A stretch of 64,000 nt of DNA from Hymenopus coronatus (Eukaryota > Arthropoda > Insecta > Mantodea > Hymenopodidae). The position numbers were made by a program, and so were the translations under genes. This document shows, in pieces, positions 33,699 to 44,290 of this stretch; within the stretch, counting starts at the first letter, position 1; each line of letters opens with the position of its first letter. Under the pieces are notes generated by a model, which did not search any database, was not told the DNA's origin, and worked only from the letters and a program-made list of their open reading frames with translations. The stretch lies in assembly GCA_030762935.1 (NCBI GenBank), contig CM060896.1:11954001-12018000 (forward strand). The letters are read 5' to 3'.

Positions 33699-34043
33699 AT
33701 TTACCGTTTTCGAAATATTCCGGATTATTAGTTTCAATTTTAAGCCACTTAATTTTTTCTATAACGGGCAGACATCTTTCTTCTCGTTTCTCGTTTGTTT
33801 ACTCATGGCAGGCAAAGAGATTGGAATTTCAATTGTTTCACATAGCCACCGGATTTTAAAGGACGCGACTATCGCTTTAGCCCGTGCATTTTGTTATTTT
33901 CCTTCTACTTACAGGGAGCTAGTAATAAGACTAATTCTGCTAATATTTATCTCGATACGTATGATGTAGGTACAAGAATAATCATTTTAACAATAGTTTG
34001 TTACAGAGATGTAGAGAAAGTCACGTGAATGGAAGAAATGGGA
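33699..34043 (-). mobile_element. Family A copy A36 (5' 345 bp, alternative module)
   Basis: Begins mid-element (TTACCGTTTTCGAAATATTCC) after a poly-T stretch and ends GTCACGTGAATGGAAGAAAT. It contains TTCAATTGTTTCACATAGCCA. Palindrome half missing. Confidence 0.82.
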
Positions 34044-34108
34044 TTTTGTTGGTAATTTGCTTTGAGACAGTTGAAATGGACCATGTATGTGGTGTATGGT
34101 AATGGATG

Positions 34109-34414
34109 TTAACCTTCCGAGGTGAAGTACACGTTGGAGATCTGTTCGGACTCGACTGTCTCCAAGCGATCGTCGATGTCGACGTCATTGGGTTGGCGCT
34201 CCCTCTGGATGTTCCTGAGTGGGGCTGTGGTCGTCTGAAGCTGGGGGAACAGTCGCCTCTGGAGATACTGCGCCAGGATCTGTTGAGTTATGCGGTTTTG
34301 TCGCTGAATGTCACCTGCGACCAACACATCGTGCCATGCATTATTACCATCCTCTGACATGACAACTTCCGGAGAGAAACATACAAAGCATGCTATAATA
34401 AAAGTATATAACAT
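34109..34414 (-). CDS. Putative small secreted protein (101 aa), host-gene candidate
   Basis: Starts ATG at 34414 (minus) and ends TAA at 34109. The N-terminus MLYTFIIACFVCFSPEVVMS is a plausible signal peptide with a hydrophobic core and small residues near a cleavage site before EDG. The remaining roughly 80 residues are hydrophilic, Gln/Arg-rich and cysteine-free (for example QRQNRITQQILAQYLQRRLF, with one dibasic site; acidic C-terminus). The GC content is higher than in the flanking repeats and no transposon motif is present. Upstream on the minus strand are a TTAAAAG TATA-like element (34474-34480) about 60 bases before the ATG and a 22-bp perfect palindrome (34533-34554). It could be a prohormone-like or other short secreted protein, or a first coding exon, but no family is recognised. 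A chance ORF remains possible. Confidence 0.4.
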   Translation of the reverse strand: MLYTFIIACFVCFSPEVVMSEDGNNAWHDVLVAGDIQRQNRITQQILAQYLQRRLFPQLQTTTAPLRNIQRERQPNDVDIDDRLETVESEQISNVYFTSEG

Positions 34415-34473
34415 TTTGAGAGATTCTAATACAGAGGCCAAATACGGGGAATTGTTTGTCCTGCGATGCGCTG

Positions 34474-34480
34474 CTTTTAA
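34474..34480 (-). promoter_or_regulatory. TATA-like element upstream of the secreted ORF
   Basis: TTAAAAG on the minus strand, 60 bases upstream of the ATG at 34414, leaving room for a start site and a 5' leader of about 30 bases. Spacing fits a core promoter. The motif is weak in AT-rich DNA. Confidence 0.2.
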
Positions 34481-34532
34481 CCGGTTGTATTCCCCCTCCT
34501 CAACGTGTGCCGGCTAATCAGTTGAAACGAAA

Positions 34533-34554
34533 TATGTTCTCTGCAGAGAACATA
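34533..34554. promoter_or_regulatory. 22-bp perfect palindrome
   Basis: The core ATGTTCTCTGCAGAGAACAT is extended by one base pair on each side. It contains inverted TGTTCT/AGAACA half-sites, which are known steroid-receptor-type half-sites, but with a 6-bp rather than 3-bp spacer. It lies about 120 bp upstream of the 34109-34414 ORF. Binding is speculation; the palindrome itself is certain. Confidence 0.5.
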
Positions 34555-34561
34555 CATTGTG

Positions 34562-34599
<38 letters not shown>

Positions 34600-34600
34600 G
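34562..34600 (+). repeat. (ATT)n microsatellite
   Basis: About 13 ATT units immediately before the left end of B2, ending ATTATG ATTAGGGG. The B element inserted at a TA next to the repeat. Confidence 0.9.
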
Positions 34601-34604
34601 ATTA

Positions 34605-35443
34605 GGGGTAGCATCTTGGGGACCGATGGCGGACACAAATGGATGCCAGTTGCATACCTACCGAGTATCTGCATTGGCGACTGCACACGACACAGCTGTA
34701 CCATGTTGTGTATTACAATACTGTTTTATAGGTAATTAATGTCTTTGATGATAGTTCATGCTCTTCAATCAAGATTGTAAAATCCCTTGCTTCAAATGAA
34801 TAGTAGGAAGATTTGTAATTCATGCAGAAGAACTTGGCAGATATATCTAGGACAATAACACATATTTGCAAACATTGAAATGTCTTGAGTCCTGAAAGCT
34901 GACGATGAACTTTGGCAAGCAACTAATCAGAGACCGTGTGGAAAAGAGTGAAGACAGTGTTTGGAAAAAACGTAGGATTTTCAATAATGCGTGAAACACG
35001 AAAAGTGCTACAAGGTGTTGCTACGGAAATAATTGCTGATGGAGTATCTTACACAATAGTCGATGATGTGACCTATTTCATTTTTGCTTCAATCACATCT
35101 TGTGATGTGAAGTTTTTTACAATATAAAGCCAATCGGAGACGATTCACATTTGAGACGTTACGAATGTATGTTGTTGTGTATTGTAATCTATGTATCTTG
35201 AGAAAAAATGAAACGGATAATGATGCTGATGACACAACAGCAATTGTAAATATTAAAATTGTTAGTTGCCGTAAATCAGTGATATTTATGTTTACCTCAA
35301 TCGCCTTCCACTGCTAGTGAAAACATCACAGTCTATCGCTGCCCCATTTTCCTTCTATTAGTACACACTGCACTGTCAACACATCGCAACTATATACCAT
35401 AACTTTGATTCAGCCCCGCTATCGGTCCCCAACATGCTATCCC
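34605..35443 (+). mobile_element. Family B element B2
   Basis: Inverted ends GGGGTAGCATCTTGGGGACC on the left and GGTCCCCAACATGCTATCCC on the right, with TA flanks (34603-34604, 35444-35445). The plus-strand frame 34936-35127 reads GFSIMRETRKVLQGVATEII and ADGVSYTIVDDVTYF. The same peptide is recoverable from B3 on its minus strand. It is therefore derived from a coding element of unknown type. Confidence 0.85.
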
Positions 35444-35445
35444 TA

Positions 35446-36110
35446 GTGATGATGTTGGTGGTGTTTAATGGCGCTCAACCGATAGGTCATTAGCCCCTTA
35501 TAATACTATCGTGGCAAAATCCAATGACAAAACATTAATATAAAAATACACCCAAAGTTAGATATAAAATAAATGTAAATGAAACTACCGTGGCAAATGC
35601 CAGAGATGGATGAATCTACAAAGCTACATTATTTTTCAGAACATGATGACCCTACCCCACTCTTCTGCCAAAGTTTGCCATCGGAGTATGTGAAGCAACT
35701 TGACTGCTGCCAAGTCTTCTATTTATTGGTCCCTTAACTGAGGCCCGATTCTCGACTTGTCTCCAGGAAACAGATTTTATTGTGTTTTCTCTCGCCCCCT
35801 AATACAGAGTAGTTTTTCGTTCGTTAATGGTTATTTCCCAGTGGTAGGGGGAGCCATCATGTTTTGGAGAAATCTATACACCAATCAATGGAACTAAAAG
35901 GGATAAAAATAACAAACTGAATGCGCATTGCAAAAATGTTTCTTTTTTTTAAACTCATCTGCCGCTCCATTATCATCCGCCAAACTGACCAGAGTTGCTC
36001 GAATATGAGCTAGAGGATTACATATTAGGGAGCGCGACAGTTCCCCTCTACAGAGCGCACAGATAGGAGCAGATTCCTTCTTAAGAACTGTTAACGACAT
36101 CATTCTTACA
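35446..36110. other. Intergenic region with SINE-like scrap
   Basis: 35455-35500 (GGTGGTGTTTAATGGCGCTC, GATAGGTCATTAGCCCC) resembles the end of a dispersed SINE-like repeat. The remaining sequence to 36110 is unique, with no intact gene recognised. Confidence 0.3.
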
Positions 36111-36127
36111 GGTGAGAAACACTCCAC

Positions 36128-36454
36128 ATGGAGATTGTGGATTTTGCACGAAGCCAGACACTCTACAAACACCGTTTGTTGTATTGCAAGAATGTGGACC
36201 AGCTGGATGGCGCGCCAAATGGAAGTGATGGAAAGAACAGGACGAACATATTGGAGTTATGTTTGATATACAAGTTCCCAGAGAACCACTTGCACTACGA
36301 GATTGCTAGACGTGGCTCATTTTTGGCACGATTGGACGTGAATCGTGATATGAAAACGGAGTTCAGGGAACTTGTTACTTTTCTTCGGTCCCGCCGCTGG
36401 ACTCCATTACAGTGGATTGGCGCAAAAAATCGTCGTCACTTAGTTAAAATTTGA
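36128..36454 (+). CDS. Uncharacterised ORF (108 aa)
   Basis: ATG at 36128 to TGA at 36454, preceded 15-20 bases upstream by TTCTTACAG/GTGAGA, which resembles a splice acceptor. The C-terminal half (NHLHYEIARRGSFLARLDVN, RSRRWTPLQWIGAKNRRHLVKI region) looks protein-like. The overlapping frame from 36115 also gives plausible stretches (HGDCGFCTKPDTLQTPFVVL and, after a stop, EHIGVMFDIQVPREPLALRD). The competing frames suggest a damaged exon or retroelement piece as much as a gene. No family recognised. Confidence 0.25.
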   Translation: MEIVDFARSQTLYKHRLLYCKNVDQLDGAPNGSDGKNRTNILELCLIYKFPENHLHYEIARRGSFLARLDVNRDMKTEFRELVTFLRSRRWTPLQWIGAKNRRHLVKI

Positions 36455-36595
36455 AAGGCCACAGCTGAGTAGCTACATCGAAGAAAGAAAAAGAGAACAA
36501 TACTATTTCTTTTGAAGTTGAAGTTGTGTAAATTTGCAATGCTTTTGTAGCGTTATGTATGAATATATATTCTAAGGTTAAAAAATCTGATGTGT

Positions 36596-37485
36596 TACAC
36601 TCACATGACTTTCTCTAGATACTCTACAAACAAACTTCTTACAAAAGATAATTCTTCTTTCAACAGCATGCTAATCGAGATAAACATTAGCAGAATTGTA
36701 TTACTTAGTTCCTTATAAGTAGACTGGAATTGAGGGAATGCACTATGCTAAAGTGATAGTCAAATGTTTTAAAAGCTGTCGTTATGTGATTTTCATTGCA
36801 AATCGCTTCTTTGCTTGATCAGGAGTAGAACAAGAGAAACACGGACACTCCCGTCTGAAAAAAGTATAAGTACTTCACAACTGAAACTAATGATATGGAA
36901 TACCTCGAAAACGGTAAGCTCCACGAAAAAAAGTATATGATATAACTTGTGTATTTTAACAAGACTTACATTTTTTTGTATCGTAAGTTTTTGTCTATCT
37001 CTGACGGTTTACTAGTTATGGCAAATTAAGCAAAATTCGTGCAGAATAAACAGGTCTTTAGAAGCTATACTCAGAAAATTCAAACTATAAATTTTATTTG
37101 TCATGTAAATATCTTTACTATACGATATTTTAATCAAAATCGTTAGAGCCATTTTTGAGAAAATAAAAAAATTCGAAAAACGTTCCGTGTAAAGGGTAGT
37201 TGGTGGTGGGGGATTTTTTCTCAAAATCTTCGAGTCGCATCCTTAGAAGATACTAAACTTAGATGCCAAGTTTGCATTTTACCGACTTTTCATTTTTGAA
37301 TTATCGTGTTCACAGACACACGGACAGATACACACAGGCGGACCTTTATCCGAAAATTATTTTTTTTTTTTTTAGTAAAAGGGGGCCCTAAAACATATAT
37401 TTCCAGTGAAATCTCGGTATCGAATTTTTGGGTGGAGTGCAACACCTTCTCTATACACTATGTACATAGTACGTATAGAGAAAGT
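36596..37485 (+). mobile_element. Family A copy A37 (third 5' variant)
   Basis: Full-length: TCTGATGTGTTACACTCACAT, then TTTCTCTAGATACTCTACAA and the 3' palindrome CTCTATACACTATGTACATAG. The CA tract is short. It is joined through a single A5 tract to A38. Confidence 0.93.
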
Positions 37486-37490
37486 AAAAA

Positions 37491-38383
37491 TCTGATGTGT
37501 TACACTCACATGACTTTCTCTAGCTGTTCTACAAACTTCTTACATAATATTATTCTTCCTTCTGCACCTTGCTAATCGAGGTATTCATTAGTACAATGTT
37601 CTTATTACTTAGGTCCTTATAAGTAGGAAGAAAATAAGGGAATACACTAGGCTAAACCGATAGTCACATGTTTTAAAAGCTGTCGTTATGCGATTTTCAT
37701 TGCAAATTGCTTCTTTTCTTCATTAGGAGTAGAACAAGATAAACACGGACACTCCCGTCTGAGAAAAGTATAAGTACTTCACAACAGAAACTAATAACAA
37801 TGAATACCTCGAAAATTGTAAGCTCCACGAGAAATATGTATATGACATAACTTGTGTATTTTAACAAGACCTACATTTTTTGTGTAGTAAGTTTTTGTCT
37901 ATCTCTTACGGTTTACTAGTTATGCCAAATTAAGCAAAATTCATCCAGAATAAACAGGTCTTTAGAAGCTGTTTCCAGAAAATTCAAGATATATATTTTA
38001 TTTGTTAGGTAAATATCTTTAATATATTATATTTTAATCCAAATCGTTAGAGCCAATTTTAAGAAAATAAAAATTTTCGAAAAAAATTCCATGTAAAGGG
38101 TAGTTTGGGGTGGGGGGATTTTTCTCAAAATCTTCGTGTCGCATTCCTGGAAGATACTAAACTTAAATACCAAGTTTGGTATTTTAGCTACTTTTCGTTT
38201 TTGAGCTATCGTGTTCACACACACACGGACACACACACGGACCTTTTTCTGAAAATGCTTTTTTTGGATACAGGGGGTCCTAAGACATGTATTTCCGGTG
38301 AAATCTCGGTATCGAATTTTTGGGTGGAATACAATACTTCTCTATCCCTATGTACATTTAACATATGGGACTAGAGAAAGTAA
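37491..38383 (+). mobile_element. Family A copy A38, head-to-tail with A37
   Basis: Full-length with the same 5' variant (TCTGATGTGTTACACTCACAT, TTTCTCTAGCTGTTCTACAAA), so the two tandem units are sister-like. The palindrome is damaged by insertion (CTCTATCCCTATGTACATTT, AACATATGGGACTAGAGAAAG). Confidence 0.93.
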
Positions 38384-38477
38384 AAATACGTGACTGTGTG
38401 AAAAATGCAGTAGCCAATACTTAATCCCGGCAATAACACCTCCTCAGGACGAGAGTTCATTGGAACATCCTTTATTA

Positions 38478-39855
38478 AGGGTCATTCACATCGAAACTCG
38501 ACCGTAGATGTAACATAGACTCAGAAGCTTGTAGTCAATATATGTATAGGCTCATTCACAATGGTTACGTTGACATTGACGAGACATAACAGTAGTAGGT
38601 TAGAAGCTTGAAAACGTAGGAATTAACCAAGGAGAGCCACTGCTCGATGTGATATTGAATAGCTTCGCTTGACGGTTCTCTCTCATTGCTCTTCTATTAA
38701 TTCGTCTTTGATTTAGGGGGCGAATCCTTCATCGTCTAAGATGAGACAACTGTTTTTACTTTCTCTACGCGTACTATGTACATAGTGTATAGCGAAGGTA
38801 TTGCATTCCACCCCAAAATTCCATACCGAGATTTCACCGGAAATACACGTGTTGGGACCCCCTGAATCCAAAATAGGCATTTTTAGAAAAATGCCCTTGT
38901 GTGTCTCTGTCTGTATGTCTGTGGGCACTGTAGCTCAAAAACAAAAAGTCTGTTAAATACCAAACTTGGTATTTAGGTTTGATAACTTTCAAGGATGCGA
39001 CACGAAGATTTTCAAGAAAATCCCCCACCCCCAAATACCCTTTAGATGGAATTTTTTATGAAATTGTCGATTTTCTCAAAAACGGCTCTAACGATTTTGA
39101 TTAAAATATCGTATATTAAAGATATTTACCTCACAAATAAAATGTGTATCTTGAATTTTCTGGGAATACCCTCTGAAGACTATTCCGGATGAATTTTACG
39201 AAATTTTGTATAAATGCTAAACCGTATGAGATGGTCAAAAACATACCACACAAAAAATGTAGAACACCTTAAAGCACACAATTTATGTAATATACATTTT
39301 TTACGTGGAGTTGATCGTTTTTGAGATATTCCTATTCTTGGTTTCAGCTTTGAAAAACTTATACTTTTCTCATACAGGAATTTGTCAACTGCTGTCCATA
39401 CAAACAAAGGAACTTCAGTCACTTAGCAACCAGCTTTTGACTATCACTTTAACCTATGGTACTCCCTTATTTCACTTCTACTTACAAGGAAGCAAGTAAT
39501 AAGACTATTTCTGCAAAAAAATTTTCTCGATTAGCATGAAGTAAATAGAAGCATAAGCTTTTTAATATTTTTTTTTTTTTTTTTTTTGGCAAAGATCTAG
39601 AGAAAGTCATGTGAATGAAACACATCAGATTTTTAAAAATATAGAACACAAAGTAAATTGGCTATCTAGTTTGCTGCCACACTCTCCTCTCTGCCAGCCA
39701 TTTGTTATTCGCAAGACGCAGTTCACTTGTTTTAATTTCTGATTGGTTATTGTCTACGTTTACGTTTGCCATTGAGAATGCTCATGGCGCATTTAATTCT
39801 GCGTCTATGTTCTAAATCAGTGCGTCTAGGGCTAATTTTCAATGTGAATGACCCT
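38478..39855. mobile_element. PIF/Harbinger-like non-autonomous element, split by A39
   Basis: The ends are inverted repeats AGGGTCATTCACATCGAAA (38478) and, in complement, AGGGTCATTCACATTGAAA (39855). Similarity continues inward to ATAGACTCAGAA versus ATAGACGCAGAA. Both sides are flanked by TTA (38475-38477 and 39856-39858), the target-site type of PIF/Harbinger. Removing family A copy A39 leaves an element of about 500 bp with no ORF. Superfamily assignment rests on the target duplication and the AGGGTC-type end only. Confidence 0.6.
38757..39631 (-). mobile_element. Family A copy A39 inside the Harbinger-like element
   Basis: Full-length: CTCTACGCGTACTATGTACA palindrome, imperfect GTGTGTCTCTGTCTGTATG tract, body with a T-run near 39569-39589, and CACATCAGAT. 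Flanked by T5 on the left and T5 on the right. Confidence 0.93.
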
Positions 39856-39858
39856 TTA

Positions 39859-40110
39859 CTCTAAGCTTGTTTCCGCAGAAAACTGACCATTCTTCATACC
39901 AGCACCACTCTCCACAAAACAAGGCTAAAGTATGTATTTGTATATTACCTAAGTAATTGCAGTGCTGGGTTCTTTGCTTCCAAATCCGCTTCTAAACTCC
40001 CCGGAAGCGAACTAGGCCAGGAATTACACTCCACATTAACGGCGCAAGCATATAAAATGTGGAGGGCATCCTGAACGACAATAGTGGTTGTACAGCTCAA
40101 AAAATCTTGC
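39859..40110. other. Unique spacer
   Basis: About 250 bases with no recognisable gene or repeat. Confidence 0.35.
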
Positions 40111-40111
40111 C

Positions 40112-40196
40112 GGATCCCATCGTCGTGCTCGCTTTGGTGCTTCGTGGCGCAGGGGATCGTGGGTTCCAGTCCCGCCTTGGGCATGGGTGTTATATA
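40112..40196 (+). mobile_element. tRNA-like SINE head/tail fragment
   Basis: GTGCTTCGTGGCGCAGGGGA, TCGTGGGTTCCAGTCCCGCC and TTGGGCATGGGTGTTATATA. The B-box-like GGGTTCCAGTCCC followed by CGCCTTGGGCATGG is a common arrangement of tRNA-derived SINEs in insects. The A box is poor, so this is a fragment. Confidence 0.5.
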
Positions 40197-40547
40197 TTTG
40201 TGAAATGTGTGTATCGGAAGAAAACAGCAAAACGGTAATCAAATAGAAAACAAAGTAAATGTTAGGGAAATGGAAAAAGGGTGTCCTGACCAGATTCCGG
40301 AAATTAAGGAGGGGGGGAAGGCTCTGAAGCGCACTAAGGGAATCACTCATAATAGGGCAGTCATCCAAATTTCGACGGCGTACATAGAGAATGTCTCGGC
40401 TTGTTGCATGGCGTGTAAGTGGGTATGGTGGTGAATATGCCCCGGATCCTTAAAGAAATGCACATCCAACACTGTCGGCGCAGTTACTTCCATCGGTGAG
40501 TATACAAATTCGATCATTTTAATGTGACTAAAATTCTAAAAAATAAA
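40197..40547. other. Unique intergenic spacer
   Basis: About 350 bases. A 75-codon plus frame (40207-40434) is open but unrecognised. Confidence 0.3.
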
Positions 40548-40892
40548 TCTGATGTGTTCCATTCTCATGACTTTCTCTACATCTGAGTAACAAACTATTG
40601 TTAAAAACTTATTCTTCTGTTTACTTCATGCTAATCGAGATACACATTAGCATAAATGCTCTCTTGTAACTAGAAGGGAAATAATGGAATAAACTAGACT
40701 AAAACGATATCAAATCTTTTAAAAGTTGGTTGCTATATGGATAAACTCCGTTTCTTTGTATTGCCAAGATTGGACAAATTCCCATATGTGTGAAGGATTT
40801 TAAAACTGGAACCAATAACAAGGAATATCTACATAATGTTATACCCCACGAAAAAAATGTATATGATATAAATTGTGTGTTTTATCGAGATC
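40548..40892 (+). mobile_element. Family A copy A40 (5' half only)
   Basis: TCTGATGTGTTCCATTCTCAT to ATTGTGTGTTTTATCGAGATC. The 3' half is missing and a SINE-tail fragment follows. Confidence 0.87.
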
Positions 40893-40902
40893 AAAACAAA
40901 AC

Positions 40903-40948
40903 ATAATATCGTCCGATATGACCAACAAGGTTAAAGGACGTTAAACTA
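40903..40948 (+). mobile_element. SINE tail fragment (same tail as 54205-54440)
   Basis: ATATCGTCCGATATGACCAAC, then AAGGTTAAAGGACGTTAAAC, matching the 3' part of the SINE-like repeat at 54.2-54.4 kb. It ends in an A run that is also the insertion point of A41. Confidence 0.6.
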
Positions 40949-40954
40949 AAAAAA

Positions 40955-41800
40955 TCTTATGTGTACCATTCACATGACTTTCTCTATCTCCCTGCAACAA
41001 ATTATTCTTAAAAAGCTTATACTTATATTTACTTTGTGCTAATCAGAAAAAATAGGAGAAATAGTCTTATTACTTGCTTCCTTGTAAGTAGAACCGAAAT
41101 AAGGGCCTACCATAGGATAAAATGATAGTCAAAAGCTGGTTTCTATGTCAATGAAGTTCCTTTGTTTATATGGATAGGAGTTGACAAGTTCCTATATGAG
41201 AAAAGAATACATTTTTCACTGCAAAACCAAAAATAAGGAATGTCTCAACAACGACGAACTCACGAAAAAATGTGTATAACATAAATTGTGTGTTTTAATC
41301 TGCTCTAAATTTTTGTGTAGTAAGTTTTTGCCCATCTCTTACGGTTTAGCAGTTATTCAAAATTCAGTAAAATTCATCCAGAACAAACTACTCTTCAGAG
41401 GCTATTCCTAGAAAATTCAAAATACATATTTGATTTGTCAGGTAAATATCTTTAATAAACGAAATTTTAATCAAAATCGTTAGAGCCATTTTTGAGAAAA
41501 TCAAAATTTTCGAAAAAAATGTCCATGTAAAGGGTAGTTAGGGGTGGGGGGATTTTTCTCAAAATCTTCGTGTCGCATCCCTGGAAAATACTAAACTTAA
41601 ATACCAAGTTTGGTACTTTACCGACTTTTCGTTTTTGAGTTATCGTGTTCACAGACACACGGACCTTTTTGTGAAAATGCTTTTTTTGGATATTGGGGAC
41701 CCTAAAACATATATTTCCGGTGAAATCTCGGTATCGAATTTTTGGGTGGAGTACAATTTCCTCTCTATACACTATGCACATGGTGCATATAGAGAAAGTA
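40955..41800 (+). mobile_element. Family A copy A41 (young subfamily)
   Basis: Full-length: TCTTATGTGTACCATTCACAT to CTCTATACACTATGCACATG and GAGAAAGTA. The CA tract is reduced to ACAGACACACGG although the flanking sequence is nearly the same as in A12. The tract therefore varies independently of element age. Confidence 0.93.
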
Positions 41801-42250
41801 AAAGAAAAAAAAAACAACATAATATATAATATAGCCAATGGGTCCTAAAACACATGTTGGCTAAGATAAGATGATTTGTTGAAGCAGAAACTGAGATTAA
41901 TTTCATGGTAATCGATCTGTCTGCTGTGCAGACTGTTTCAGACAATGAAAGCTGACTTTCCCAGCACCGAATATAAGTAATTGGAAAGAGTTAGGAATAC
42001 ATTTGTTAGTGTTCGTTCTTGATGACGAGTTGTTGCAGCGTAGAGCTTCTTAGACTTCACTAAGTTCTCACCACTAATGTGACCTAGCTCAATTTCCCTT
42101 GTCACTTCGTGGTCGTAATGAAATAGGCTAGGGGAGTCACACACAAGACCTCTCTTAACTCTCGCAGTAGCAGCTCGCTTTCACATCACAACTGTCCTCA
42201 CAACGTCACATCAGGATTATCTAACCAGCTGATTTAAATTCTTTGGTGTT
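41801..42250. other. Unique intergenic spacer
   Basis: About 450 bases without family A. No gene recognised. It starts a 7.4-kb block free of family A. Confidence 0.35.
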
Positions 42251-42253
42251 TTA

Positions 42254-43530
42254 TTGGAAGTTAATTTGTATTGCTTTTTTGAGTATCCTCCCGAGCAAGC
42301 TCGCATATCTATCCGCTGTAAGGAAAATAGAGAGAGTTCTAGAATATTCGTGGATGCGGGGAGCAAGAACCCTAAATCCTGTTATCTCTCGATAGCACTT
42401 CTGCTGTTTTATCCCTTCAACCGGTCTGTCAGTCGGCGCCTGAGTAACTTAATCCATTGCTGCTTGGCATATTTCCCTCGTCTCGAGCACCTCCGCGATA
42501 TGGACAGCCTGCCCTTGAGGTGGATGCCGAATACATCGTTGATACGGGTGACACGCCCTGAAACGTTGCAGCTTTGGCGGCTTTGCTCAAGTCTTAGTGA
42601 GACGGCAGGGCCTACTGGAATTCGACGATCCACAGAGGATCATAGCATATCTTGGCTAATTGCTTCCTGAAGCGGTAGCGTGTCTTCTAGCTTTACGTTA
42701 ACGCCCCGATATAATGGGTAGCGTTAGAGGCCCAACGAACAACACATCACATGGTAGACATAGCTGCTGTATTGTTATGTCAACAGAAAAGTGGACTGAC
42801 GTTCATAGACAGTCTTGCTGATAGCTGATATCATTTTCTGGAGTGTGCACTGCCTTATAGCGTCCCACCATTCCGTCTGAATATGGTTGAGGCGAGTTGC
42901 TCTCTCATAAGGGTCAATTTGAAATTCCACCACTGATCACTTGGTGAAAGAAAAGTTAGCCAGGATGGAAGCGTCGAAGAACTGCATTAGCTACGGTCGA
43001 AGCCTCTTGATTAGCAACTGCTTAAACTTCCGCCCACCTGGTAAAATACTGTAATATTCAATAGCGGGTATCGATTTAAGGCCTTCGTCCTTGGGAAAGC
43101 ACCTGCTTCTCAATAATAATGTTTGTTCGAAAACAAAGTGCTGCGAATTTAGTGTTGTATCGTTGGCCCATCTGAAGCAGCAGACTTGCCGAGCATATGT
43201 CGCACTGCTGCCACCATGTAAGTTACACGACACGAGCAGTTGGCAGGTTGACGGCAGCCCGATGGTGTGATAGACGTGTTCCCAGTCTTGCTAGAACTTA
43301 ATCACGCACTGGCGGGAATGTGAGGTTCGCAGGATGACGGGTGTAGATGAGGTTGGGGAGTGAAGGGAGGTAGCAAGATTGCTCCTCAACTGTTGCCAGT
43401 CATGGTGCAACGGCCCTTGTGCACCGCTCGTGTAATTTGTTTACAACAACATTTTTAGTTATTTCTGGGAATGGAATGTTGATGTCCAAGCAGCTTTTAG
43501 AAGGACTGTATAGAAGCTTAACAGTAGCAG
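42254..43530 (-). other. Decayed GC-richer segment, probably retroelement-derived
   Basis: Base composition is clearly more GC-rich than in the A-dense regions. Minus-strand frames at 42991-43233 and 42409-42633 and between them read as protein-like stretches broken by stops (for example CFPKDEGLKSIPAIEYYSIL and YERATRLNHIQTEWWDAIRQ). They lie downstream of and co-oriented with the integrase-like fragment at 43540-43780, so a Ty3/gypsy-type remnant is inferred. No domain was recognised in this part itself. Confidence 0.3.
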
Positions 43531-43539
43531 ATGTTGGAG

Positions 43540-43780
43540 TTACTCCTTGGTTACCGGAGCGCCTGAAGCGGCGGTTTCCGGGATCATAATCCCCTGGTAA
43601 CTTAGCTTATACAAGATGTTATTTATACCCATATGCCCTACGGTAGTATCAGCATGGTTCTTCAAGAGGAATTCTTTCACCTTGCACCTCGGGAGCCATA
43701 CAGCTTGTCCTTTCCATTTAGTGACTCCCATATTCGGTTCTATGTACCGTTTCTCAACATTAGTGAATGTCACTGAGCCT
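43540..43780 (-). pseudogene. LTR-retrotransposon integrase zinc-binding fragment (Ty3/gypsy-like)
   Basis: The minus-strand frame contains WLPRCKVKEFLLKNHADTTV, GHMGINNILYKLSYQGIMIP. The H-x6-H spacing (HADTTVGH) followed by G-I/x-K-hydrophobic repeats and a PGM-like end matches the first half of the integrase HHCC domain. The CxxC half and the catalytic core are absent, so this is a remnant. Confidence 0.5.
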
Positions 43781-44100
43781 GTTCTATTGCAGTTCTTCCA
43801 GGAGCACTTGCAAGAGACATTGACTGTTCACAACGTAGATTTTGTTTTCGAGGTTATCCACTGATAGTAATTGTGAACATTAATAAAGAGTATGTGTGTT
43901 TTATGATTCCCCACAGGCCTGTAGAGTGGCCCTTATGCGCCACTACACAAATTGACATTACAGACTTTTTTCATGGTTCAGATTTGACTCGTGAACACAC
44001 AAGATGAAGCATAACAATTTGAACGGGGGTTCATCTTCCGTTAGGGCCAACCCATACGCCAATTCCCACAAATATATAGATACATAATTTCCTGAAAAAT
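43781..44100. other. Spacer after integrase-like fragment
   Basis: About 320 bases. TTAATAAAGAG at 43880 could be an old polyadenylation signal. Otherwise nothing recognised. Confidence 0.3.
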
Positions 44101-44290
44101 AAAATGGCGTTTTATTTATGGACACTCTTTAACTGCTGGGGTTCTCAGCGTCCCATTCTATACTGGGCGTGAAAGACCGCTTAATTTTGCTCAGAGGCCT
44201 CTCTATCAGGTTTGAGGTTCTTTTGCGTGCCGTAAATCTACGACACGGGACCCACGGCTTTACTTCCCTTCCGAAGGAAGCCATGCTATA
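44101..44290 (-). mobile_element. SINE F fragment (head missing)
   Basis: Shares with 61373-61652 the segments TTTATTTATGGACACTCTTT, GGGCGTGAAAGACCGCTTAA, GTGCCGTAAATCTACGACAC and CTTCCCTTCCGAAGGAAGCC. The tRNA-like head is absent here, replaced by ATAATCCCCTCTGC. Strand follows the complete copy. Confidence 0.7.

Noticed and set aside
42254..42670. 138-codon plus-strand frame as a host gene.
   Set aside because: It lacks an ATG at its start, has no recognised domain, and overlaps minus-strand sequence co-oriented with an integrase-like remnant.
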